A DNA stretch of 6,397 bases from Moraxellaceae bacterium (GTDB lineage: Bacteria > Pseudomonadota > Gammaproteobacteria > Pseudomonadales > Moraxellaceae): NCBI GenBank assembly GCA_014378805.1, contig JACMMY010000181.1, forward strand, positions 1 through 6,397, in the 5' to 3' direction. The notes beneath the pieces are model-generated. The model worked only from the letters and a program-made list of their open reading frames with translations, ran no database searches and had not been told where the DNA came from. Positions within the stretch are counted from its first letter, which is position 1. Every line of letters starts with the position of its first letter. This document shows positions 1 to 5,089 of the stretch, one piece after another. Both the position numbers and the translations under genes were made by a program.

Positions 1-1
1 G

Positions 2-283
2 AAAGGTCACACCGATATTACGGTTGCGTTAGATACAGGTCGTGCGGAAATCACCGTCAAGCCAGAATCCGTTCTCGATACACTCAAGAATCTACACAAA
101 GGCAAAAATGTCGGAACGGTTTGGAAGTTAGTCATTGATATCAGTGCCATTCTGATCTTGATCTTATCCATTGCGGGCTACTTATTATTTTTCAGCTTAC
201 GTAAACGCAAAGCGATCAGCCTATGGCTGACAGGGCTTTGTTTTGTTACGTTAGTCAGTGTATTTATTTGGGGTGTGGTTTAA
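2..283 (+). CDS. PepSY-associated transmembrane protein, C-terminal part (5' end outside window)
   Basis: The reading frame is open from the window edge to a TAA stop and gives the last 93 residues; the start lies upstream. A short soluble stretch ends in LHKGKNVGTVWKLVIDIS (about residues 31-48). It runs into a hydrophobic helix (about 43-66), a basic turn RKRK (67-70) and a second helix (about 72-93) that reaches the C-terminus. The pattern LHxGxxxGxxWxLxxD followed by a helix with a central SIAGY is typical of PepSY-associated TM helix proteins, small inner-membrane proteins often found near iron or redox functions. Their biochemical role is poorly defined, and nothing here indicates a substrate. 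It is the only + strand gene and converges on ispA. I see no T-rich intrinsic terminator after the stop, only the REP-like pair. The family call is by pattern from memory. Confidence 0.72.
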   Translation, partial: KGHTDITVALDTGRAEITVKPESVLDTLKNLHKGKNVGTVWKLVIDISAILILILSIAGYLLFFSLRKRKAISLWLTGLCFVTLVSVFIWGVV

Positions 284-296
284 TTTAACCATTAAA

Positions 297-376
297 GTTC
301 ACTGAGCGGAGTCGAAGTGAACATCTCAACGATCATTCGTATTGAAAAACGCACATTTCGACTCCGCTCAATGAGC
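297..376. repeat. REP-like palindromic repeat pair, inverted copies
   Basis: Two 26-base copies of one element lie head to head at 297-322 and 351-376, separated by 28 bases. Inverted with respect to each other they match at 21 of 26 positions, and the core TGAGCGGAGTCGAA is identical in both. The left copy is itself bounded by a perfect 7-base inverted repeat (GTTCACT / AGTGAAC). The right copy is degenerate, but contains GCTCA-A-TGAGC. Together they could fold into a long stem-loop covering most of the gap between two convergent genes. The form and position fit a REP/BIME-type extragenic palindrome. It may help end or stabilise both transcripts, but neither side has a clear T-run, so it is not a canonical intrinsic terminator. 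Confidence 0.7.
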
Positions 377-393
377 TAGCTTGATTTCAAAAA

Positions 394-1302
394 CTAAGCC
401 TTCCGCACCAACAAAAAATTCGCCAACTCACGTAACCCATTTGCCCGCCCATCAAATCCAACCAACGCATGCAACGCCTGTGCATGTAAATCAATTGCTC
501 GCTGCTGAGCAGCAGACAAACCCAACAAAGACGGATAAGTAGACTTCTGCAATTTCTCATCCGAACCCGCAGGCTTGCCCAGATCCTCTGTCGTCGCCGT
601 CACATCAAGCACATCATCTTGCACCTGAAAGGCTAATCCAAGCGCATAAGCGAACCCATCAAGCCTCGCCAAAACATCTTCGGCAACAATCCCAGCGGCT
701 AATGCCCCCATACGCACAGCTGAACGGATTAACGCACCTGTTTTATGCACATGGATCATTTCTAGCTCAGTCTCACAGACTTGTTTTGTCTCCGCAGCAA
801 GATCCATGACTTGCCCCTTAACCATCTGACTAGACGCCTGTGACAAACTTTGTACTTGTGCTAATTGGATACGAGCATCCGTTTCCACTTCGTGATCGTT
901 GAACCACTGACTCGACAATACTTCAAATGCCAACGACTGCAATACATCGCCTGCCAGCAACGCATTCGCTTCACCATACAACACATGCGCGGTTGGCTGA
1001 CCACGGCGCAATTCATCGTCATCCATGCACGGCAAATCATCATGCACCAGCGAATAACAATGAATTAGCTCCACCGCAACCGCTGCGCGTCTTGCCGCCG
1101 CATTAGTCACTTGCCCATTCGCCTGAAACGCAGCGTAAACCAGCGCAGGACGCACGCGCTTACCGCCGAGCAACGCTGCATGACGCACCGCCAGCTTTAA
1201 GACCTCAGGCCAATTTTGCTGATCAATCACAGTTAGTAAGTCTGATTGAACCTGTGCTTGAGCATCAGACAATACTTGCGGTAGATTTAACGCCTGCTTC
1301 AT
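394..1302 (-). CDS. ispA: Farnesyl diphosphate synthase (short-chain polyprenyl synthase)
   Basis: This cytosolic prenyltransferase condenses dimethylallyl diphosphate with two isopentenyl diphosphates to make farnesyl diphosphate, the precursor of undecaprenyl carrier lipid and quinone side chains. The 302 residues match the roughly 300 usual for bacterial IspA. Visible landmarks in order are GGKRVRP (46-52, diphosphate binding), the first Asp-rich motif DDLPCMD (88-94, the DDxxxxD form of bacterial FPP synthases) followed by RRGQPT (99-104), GQVMD (163-167), HKTGALI (186-192) and the second Asp-rich motif DDVLD (229-233). All expected metal-binding aspartates are present. The ATG at 1302 is preceded by TAAGGTG (1308-1314), a good ribosome binding site 5 bases away. 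It stands alone after the rplS terminator with its own predicted promoter. GGPP or GPP synthase is possible from the fold alone, but length and motif form favour FPP. Confidence 0.95.
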   Translation of the reverse strand: MKQALNLPQVLSDAQAQVQSDLLTVIDQQNWPEVLKLAVRHAALLGGKRVRPALVYAAFQANGQVTNAAARRAAVAVELIHCYSLVHDDLPCMDDDELRRGQPTAHVLYGEANALLAGDVLQSLAFEVLSSQWFNDHEVETDARIQLAQVQSLSQASSQMVKGQVMDLAAETKQVCETELEMIHVHKTGALIRSAVRMGALAAGIVAEDVLARLDGFAYALGLAFQVQDDVLDVTATTEDLGKPAGSDEKLQKSTYPSLLGLSAAQQRAIDLHAQALHALVGFDGRANGLRELANFLLVRKA

Positions 1303-1387
1303 TAACGCACCTTATTTTTTATACGAGCAACTTCATTCGAGAAACGAACTAATCATTGGCGATGATTCTACCAAGAGATTTGCGTAA

Positions 1388-1416
1388 ATCATTCAATTCA
1401 AAATTTTTATTGTCAA
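1388..1416 (-). promoter_or_regulatory. Predicted sigma70 promoter for ispA
   Basis: On the - strand a perfect -35 box TTGACA (1411-1416) is followed by a 17-base spacer and AATGAT (1388-1393), which matches 4 of 6 positions of TATAAT. It begins 18 bases beyond the rplS terminator tract, which suits independent ispA transcription with a leader of roughly 80 bases. A second possible -10 element, TAGAAT (1365-1370), lies closer to the gene but lacks a well-spaced -35. This is a sequence-match prediction only. Confidence 0.55.
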
Positions 1417-1434
1417 AGACCGAATTTCAGGCAT

Positions 1435-1464
1435 AAAAAAACGCACCCGAAGGCGCGTTTTTTT
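1435..1464 (-). terminator. Intrinsic terminator of the rpsP-rimM-trmD-rplS operon
   Basis: Read on the - strand, 15 bases after the rplS stop, a 7-bp stem ACGCGCC/GGTGCGT (one G-T wobble) encloses the loop TTCG. This gives the very stable C(UUCG)G tetraloop, and the stem is followed directly by a run of seven T. A matching A-run precedes the stem, so the structure is nearly symmetric and could also act on + strand transcripts, but no + strand gene approaches it. It separates the ribosomal operon from ispA. Confidence 0.93.
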
Positions 1465-1479
1465 AGATCAGCTAACTGA

Positions 1480-1863
1480 TTACTTCGCTTTTGCAACAAC
1501 TTTACGTTGTGGCAATTTTTCGCGGATACGTGCAGCTTTACCAGCCAAATCACGCAAGTAATACAATTTAGCACGGCGTACCGCACCACGACGTTTCACT
1601 TCGATACCAGCAATGATTGGTGAATGTGTTTGGAAAACACGTTCAACACCAACACCGTTAGAAATTTTACGTACTGTGAATGCTGAATTGAGACCACGAT
1701 TTTTGATCGCGATAACAATACCTTCGTAAGCCTGAGTACGCTCACGGTCGCCTTCTTTCACTTTAACTTGAACAATAACAGTATCACCAGGCGCGAACGC
1801 AGGGATGTTTTGTTTCAATTGAGCGTTTTCAATAATTTGAACTAATGGGTGCTTGCCACTCAT
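1480..1863 (-). CDS. rplS: 50S ribosomal protein L19
   Basis: L19 is a large-subunit protein at the 30S/50S interface. The 127-residue product is recognisable along its whole length: FAPGDTVIVQVKVKEGDRERTQAYEGIVIA (about 23-52), then RGLNSAFTVRKISNGVGVERVFQTHSP, then RRGAVRRAKLYYLRDLAGKAARIREK. It is somewhat longer than E. coli L19 (115 residues), the excess being a Lys/Ala-rich tail QRKVVAKAK, as is common in Moraxellaceae. The ATG at 1863 has a ribosome binding site TTGGAG (1872-1877) at 8 bases. It is the last gene of the trmD operon, set apart from trmD by an unusually long, hairpin-rich gap, and it is followed by a strong terminator. Confidence 0.98.
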   Translation of the reverse strand: MSGKHPLVQIIENAQLKQNIPAFAPGDTVIVQVKVKEGDRERTQAYEGIVIAIKNRGLNSAFTVRKISNGVGVERVFQTHSPIIAGIEVKRRGAVRRAKLYYLRDLAGKAARIREKLPQRKVVAKAK

Positions 1864-2089
1864 CGTATCGACTCCAAATGTGTCACATGTTCATTGAATA
1901 ACTATTCATCAGAATCATGCAACTGAGTACAGAGGCTGTAGTGTGTGTTTTTAATGATTCACACACTGGCGCATATCACTCGTTAAGTTATTGTCCGCAC
2001 GTTTAATCGTGGTGGACACACTTGATGGCTTACCATCATCGACTAAAATTCAATTCGTTAGAATCATCCCTTCCAGTCACGGGAATACT
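1864..2089 (-). promoter_or_regulatory. Structured rplS leader (trmD-rplS intergenic region), candidate cis-regulatory RNA
   Basis: This 226-base gap holds no credible reading frame but several short inverted repeats. In transcript order they are: TGATGG/CCATCA with a 4-base loop (2023-2038); TGTCC...GGACA enclosing CACG/CGTG (1992-2018); AGTGTGTG/CACACACT, a perfect 8-bp stem with a 12-base loop (1940-1967); TGAATA/TATTCA (1895-1908); and ATGTG-T-CACAT (1878-1888), which abuts the rplS ribosome binding site. None is followed by a T-run on the - strand, so none is an intrinsic terminator. No clear sigma70 promoter was found. Separate translational control, transcript processing or autoregulation by L19 are possible. 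I recognise no named RNA family. Confidence 0.45.
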
Positions 2090-2869
2090 TTAAATCTTCT
2101 TATCTAAATTCTTTTGGGCTACAGCCGCATCTTTCTGGGCTTCTGCAATCCATTTTGTTTGCTGCTTGGACAGCACGACATCTTTTAACAGTTCAGGGCG
2201 TCTCGCTTCTGTACGCGCCATACTTTGTAAAAAACGCCATTTTTCAATCTGGAGATGATGACCGCCTTTCAGCACTTCAGGCACATCCAAACCTTCAAAC
2301 GTATCGGGCTTTGTATAGTGTGGACAATCGAGTAAACCCGCGACAAAAGAGTCTTGTTCTGCCGAAGCATTGTCACCCATCACATCAGGCAACCTACGGA
2401 TCACACTATCCATCAACACCATCGCAGGCAGCTCACCACCTGTTAACACATAATCACCAATCGACCATTCCTGATCGACATACAACTGAATCAAGCGCTC
2501 GTCGACGCCTTCATAGCGACCACAGAGCAGAATCATACCGTCGCACTGCTGCAACGCTTTAACACCCGCTTCATCCAACTTACGACCTTGTGGTGATAAA
2601 TACACCACAGGCACATTGGCGAAGCCTTGAGCCGCAGCCAACTCTTTCGCATGGCGGATGGTATCGGCCAAAGGCTCAGCCATCATCACCATACCCGGTC
2701 CGCCACCGCATGGCCGGTCATCCACACGACGATTCGGGTCAAAGCTGAAATCACGCGGACTGAGACAAGTCAGATTGACTTGACCTCGACCGATCGCTCG
2801 ACCCGTAATTCCAAAATCACGCAGTGCCGCAAACATCTCTGGAAATAGGGTAATGACTGAAAACCACAT
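2090..2869 (-). CDS. trmD: tRNA (guanine-N1)-methyltransferase (m1G37)
   Basis: TrmD uses S-adenosylmethionine to methylate G37, next to the anticodon of tRNAs that read CNN codons, and so prevents +1 frameshifting. It acts as a homodimer with a SPOUT trefoil knot. The 259 residues are near the usual length. Visible landmarks are MWFSVITLFPEMF at the start, RPCGGGPGMVM (52-62), YLSPQGR (90-96), LLCGRYEGVDER (114-125), and the knot and SAM-binding stretch SIGDYVLTGGE (136-146). R158 and D173 align by spacing with the catalytic Arg154/Asp169 of the Haemophilus enzyme, and HYTKP follows at 184-188. The C-terminal motif usually written SGNH/SGDH reads GGHH (202-205). The ATG at 2869 has AGGTGGG (2873-2879) just upstream. 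It is third in the operon, 66 bases after rimM. Confidence 0.98.
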   Translation of the reverse strand: MWFSVITLFPEMFAALRDFGITGRAIGRGQVNLTCLSPRDFSFDPNRRVDDRPCGGGPGMVMMAEPLADTIRHAKELAAAQGFANVPVVYLSPQGRKLDEAGVKALQQCDGMILLCGRYEGVDERLIQLYVDQEWSIGDYVLTGGELPAMVLMDSVIRRLPDVMGDNASAEQDSFVAGLLDCPHYTKPDTFEGLDVPEVLKGGHHLQIEKWRFLQSMARTEARRPELLKDVVLSKQQTKWIAEAQKDAAVAQKNLDKKI

Positions 2870-2935
2870 AAACCCACCTATCTCAGCACAGTAATTGAAT
2901 TATCAATGGGCTTAAATATTAACTGCCATAGGCAA

Positions 2936-3541
2936 CTAATAGTCCATACCCCAATTCACATCCATACGACGGGTTGCCATATCGATGTGACGGATAATAT
3001 CTTTATGCCATGGAATCAATCGTTCAGTTTGATCGATACTTCCAGCAACAGGACGAACAACGATGACATCGTTTGCACCTGTTTCAAACAGTTCATGGAT
3101 TGCGCCAATAAACACCGGTTCTGCATCTATCGCGGCAGCGCCCGTTTCGTTTGGTTCAAAAACATAAACATTTAATCCGACCAGGTCAGACCAGTAGTAC
3201 TCATTCACAGGTGCAGCAGGCAGAATATTACGATCAACCCACACCGTCGCGCCCATCATCAGATCGGCTCCGTTACGGTCAAGCACTCCCGCTAGGGAAA
3301 CGACTAATCCTTTACCTTGGGTACGCCAACGTTTGACTTCCATTTGGCGTAAGCCTGTACGGGTTTCTACCCACCATGGCTGGTAATCAAAAATATTACT
3401 GATCGGATCAGTATCAGAATACAGCCACAACCAACCCTGTAAACCATATGCAGCGCGCAACTCCCCGACCTTCATACGGTCGGCAGGAGCTGCACTATCA
3501 AGATCACGGGTACCAGGCTTATTCAATTCTGATGACGACAT
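2936..3541 (-). CDS. rimM: Ribosome maturation factor RimM (16S rRNA processing)
   Basis: RimM binds ribosomal protein S19 and assists assembly of the 30S head domain. The 201-residue product has the N-terminal RimM barrel beginning at KVGELRAAYGLQGW (24-37) and a C-terminal PRC-barrel from about residue 113 (NEYYWSDLVGL, then HELFETGANDVIVV, IPWHKD and a final NWGMDY). It is longer than E. coli RimM (182) because of a polar N-terminal extension of about 22 residues. Met23 (codon ending 3475) is an alternative start, and residue 24 is where homology normally begins. The chosen ATG at 3541 has only a weak GAG about 10 bases upstream, inside a small hairpin loop, so the start is uncertain. The family and the stop are secure. 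It follows rpsP by 57 bases. Confidence 0.95.
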   Translation of the reverse strand: MSSSELNKPGTRDLDSAAPADRMKVGELRAAYGLQGWLWLYSDTDPISNIFDYQPWWVETRTGLRQMEVKRWRTQGKGLVVSLAGVLDRNGADLMMGATVWVDRNILPAAPVNEYYWSDLVGLNVYVFEPNETGAAAIDAEPVFIGAIHELFETGANDVIVVRPVAGSIDQTERLIPWHKDIIRHIDMATRRMDVNWGMDY

Positions 3542-3598
3542 AAGGTTTGCACTCGCAAGCTAAGCCAGAGACTAAAGTAGTCTTAAACTAAGAAGCGA
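3542..3598 (-). promoter_or_regulatory. Hairpins in the rpsP-rimM gap
   Basis: On the - strand a perfect 6-bp stem AGACTA/TAGTCT with the triloop CTT (3569-3583) is followed by TTGC-GAGT-GCAA (3547-3558), immediately before the rimM start. The only Shine-Dalgarno-like bases for rimM (GAG) fall in the second loop. There is no T-run, so these are not terminators. They may lower rimM translation relative to rpsP, as reported for the E. coli trmD operon; that role here is inference. Confidence 0.4.
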
Positions 3599-3859
3599 TT
3601 AAGCAGCAGCAACTACACCAGCAGCAGCTTGCTTAGCCAATGACGCAACGCGAACAGAAGGTTGTGCACCGTTTGCAACCCAGTATGCAAAACGATCAGC
3701 ATTCAGACGTACTTTTTCTGCTTGACCCTTTGCTGTTGGGTTGAAGAAACCAATACGCTCAATGAAACGACCATCACGTGGATTACGGCTATCAGTCACG
3801 ATGATTTGATAGAACGGACGCTTTTTAGCACCACCACGGGCAAGACGAATAACGACCAT
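3599..3859 (-). CDS. rpsP: 30S ribosomal protein S16
   Basis: S16 is a small-subunit protein important for 30S assembly. The family signature MVVIRLARGGAKKRPFYQII opens the protein. It continues with VTDSRNPRDGRFIERIGFFNP and ends in an Ala-rich tail, for 86 residues in all, close to E. coli (82). I chose the ATG at 3859 because S16 proteins begin with MV(V/T)IRLAR and AGTGAG lies 8-13 bases upstream. A GTG at 3868 in the same frame would add three residues and has no better ribosome binding site. It is the first gene of the trmD operon, preceded by a strong promoter and an approximately 115-base leader. Confidence 0.98.
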   Translation of the reverse strand: MVVIRLARGGAKKRPFYQIIVTDSRNPRDGRFIERIGFFNPTAKGQAEKVRLNADRFAYWVANGAQPSVRVASLAKQAAAGVVAAA

Positions 3860-3934
3860 GTACGACACTCACTTTAATATACGAAAAAATACAATTTAAA
3901 AACGGCGAAAAAAATCAGGTGGACTTCTACTCGC

Positions 3935-3957
3935 GCCATGCCAATTTAAGGCATAGC
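3935..3957 (-). promoter_or_regulatory. Stem-loop in the rpsP 5' leader
   Basis: On the - strand an 8-bp stem GCTATGCC/GGCATGGC (one T-G wobble) closes a 7-base AT-only loop. It begins about 20 bases after the predicted transcription start and ends about 75 bases before the rpsP ATG. A run of seven T occurs further down (3908-3914) but is about 20 bases away from the stem, so this is not a classical terminator. It could be a leader element controlling or stabilising the operon mRNA. No family recognised. Confidence 0.4.
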
Positions 3958-3982
3958 CGCAGTTATGTCCAAAAAGGGGGCT

Positions 3983-4011
3983 ATTCTACGTTATTTTTGT
4001 AGAAATGTGAA
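3983..4011 (-). promoter_or_regulatory. Predicted sigma70 promoter of the rpsP operon
   Basis: On the - strand -35 TTCACA (4006-4011, 5 of 6 consensus) and -10 TAGAAT (3983-3988, 5 of 6) are separated by the ideal 17 bases. The -10 is followed by AGCCCCC, a GC-rich discriminator of the sort found at growth-rate and ppGpp controlled promoters of the translation machinery. Its position, 124 bases upstream of rpsP and 45 bases beyond the pilin stop, fits the start of the ribosomal operon. This is a prediction from sequence match. Confidence 0.75.
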
Positions 4012-4056
4012 GTGGCTTTATGACCCACCTTTTCGCAAGGATATTTTTATAATTTA

Positions 4057-4506
4057 TTATGGTTTATTCCATGTGGTTGTCGCTGTTGGTGCATTTGCGA
4101 CACAGGCATTCGTTGTATTGTTATCAGGATTATTCCAACACTTCCAGCCTTGGTCATTGATGGCTAAATTACCATTGCCTGCTTGCTTTCCAACCGCAGT
4201 AGCAGTCAAAGTCCAACTATTTGTATTTGAAGTCAGACTAAGCGTATAAGTTGCCGTTCCCGTCACTGGATAATTCGTAGAACCATACACAGCACCATTT
4301 GTCAGCGTCGTGTTGTAGTCATTATTTGCCATTTTATAGGCCGCTAATTTCTGCGCGATCTGAACCATGACACTTTGAACTTCAGCACGACTTTCACGAA
4401 CCGAGTACTGTCGATAGGTTGGTACCGCAAGAGCAACCAAGACGCCGATAACCGCTATCGAGATCAACACCTCGACTATGGTAAACCCACTTGCATTCTT
4501 AAACAT
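4057..4506 (-). CDS. Type IV minor pilin, PilE/ComF-like
   Basis: This is a prepilin of 149 residues with a class III signal: short leader MFKNASG, cleavage before Phe8, Glu at mature position 5, and the hydrophobic helix FTIVEVLISIAVIGVLVALA that anchors the subunit and packs in the pilus core. The globular part has the pattern of short minor pilins: RAEVQS, then AQKLAAYK, NYPVTG and SWTLTATAVGKQ. It ends in a Cys123-Cys135 pair (WKCWNN...NACVAN) that probably closes the disulphide loop. I chose the ATG at 4506 because it gives a normal short leader and a 23-base gap after pilin 1, with AGGTTGAAG upstream; a start at 4557 would add 17 residues and overlap pilin 1. By position (pilY1, pilin, pilin) it corresponds to comF of Acinetobacter baylyi, a competence pilin; that equivalence is from memory. 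No terminator is evident after its stop. Confidence 0.88.
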   Translation of the reverse strand: MFKNASGFTIVEVLISIAVIGVLVALAVPTYRQYSVRESRAEVQSVMVQIAQKLAAYKMANNDYNTTLTNGAVYGSTNYPVTGTATYTLSLTSNTNSWTLTATAVGKQAGNGNLAINDQGWKCWNNPDNNTTNACVANAPTATTTWNKP

Positions 4507-4529
4507 AATCTTCAACCTGTTTACACTCA

Positions 4530-5087
4530 CTACCAAGGAAGGGAATTTCCCGAGCAAAGTGCTGAATCATCGATACTAGACGTAGCAATATTCGTCTTTA
4601 AAGTAGCATCTGTCAGAACACTATCCGTTAAACAACGAACACCACGATTACTCAACACTAACCTTGAAGCCGAATTCAATATCGAATTACTGGTATTAGG
4701 TTGGGCAACCATAATCCACGTTTGCCCCGTACCCGTTGTTAACGATTTACTTCGATCTGCGCCATCTAAAACAGCCACCTTATACTTATAGGTCGTTGAA
4801 CTACTTCCTTTTGGAAAATATAAGCTTGACGATGTTTCCGTTGTGATACTGGTATCTGACGCATAACTGATATCTGGCGTGAAACCTTTATAAGTCAGTG
4901 TTTTGGATCTCCAACTCTCGAGATCTCCAGCCACTCTAAGCATTTCACTCTGCGCAGCAGCACGCTGAGATTTACGTACATATTGGCTGTACTGTGGAAC
5001 CGCGATGGATGCCAATATCACAATTGTGAGGACAACCACCATCAGTTCCAATAACGTAAACCCTTTATAGCCCATTTGAGTACGCAT
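4530..5087 (-). CDS. Type IV minor pilin, PilE/ComE-like
   Basis: This prepilin of 185 residues has leader MRTQMGYKG, cleavage before Phe10, Glu at mature position 5 (FTLLE), and the hydrophobic helix LLELMVVVLTIVILASIAVP. The processing enzyme would be PilD, which cleaves and N-methylates the Phe. A helical spine (YSQYVRKSQRAAAQSEMLRVAGDLESW) leads to a Ser/Thr-rich globular domain. Cys152 and Cys178 near the C-terminus probably form the disulphide-bonded loop. The stop of pilY1 is only 2 bases before this ATG and the ribosome binding site is weak, so the gene is probably translated by coupling to pilY1. Met5 is a possible alternative start but has no ribosome binding site. By gene order it corresponds to comE of Acinetobacter baylyi (from memory). 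It probably sits in the minor-pilin tip complex. Confidence 0.88.
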   Translation of the reverse strand: MRTQMGYKGFTLLELMVVVLTIVILASIAVPQYSQYVRKSQRAAAQSEMLRVAGDLESWRSKTLTYKGFTPDISYASDTSITTETSSSLYFPKGSSSTTYKYKVAVLDGADRSKSLTTGTGQTWIMVAQPNTSNSILNSASRLVLSNRGVRCLTDSVLTDATLKTNIATSSIDDSALCSGNSLPW

Positions 5088-5089
5088 AA

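Noticed and set aside
284..393. Canonical intrinsic terminator between the convergent genes
   Set aside because: The inverted repeat is strong, but no T-run follows it on either strand, so I list it as a REP-like repeat instead.
2155..2562. 135-residue open frame on the + strand opposite trmD
   Set aside because: It lies wholly antisense to a fully conserved trmD, and its His/Ser/Arg-rich product looks like reverse-frame noise.
3860..3868. GTG start at 3868 for rpsP
   Set aside because: S16 proteins begin at the MVVIRLAR methionine, and the AGTGAG site is well spaced for the ATG at 3859.
3965..4249. 94-residue + strand frame over the rpsP promoter and the end of pilin 2
   Set aside because: It is antisense to the pilin C-terminus, with no family pattern. 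The promoter and pilin explain this region better.
4507..4557. Upstream start at 4557 for minor pilin 2
   Set aside because: It would put 17 extra residues before the normal short prepilin leader and overlap pilin 1 by 28 bases. The ATG at 4506 gives a standard class III signal.
4375..4791. 138-residue open frame on the + strand across the pilin genes
   Set aside because: It spans the junction of two clear pilin genes in antisense and has no recognisable domain or ribosome binding site. It is a shadow frame.
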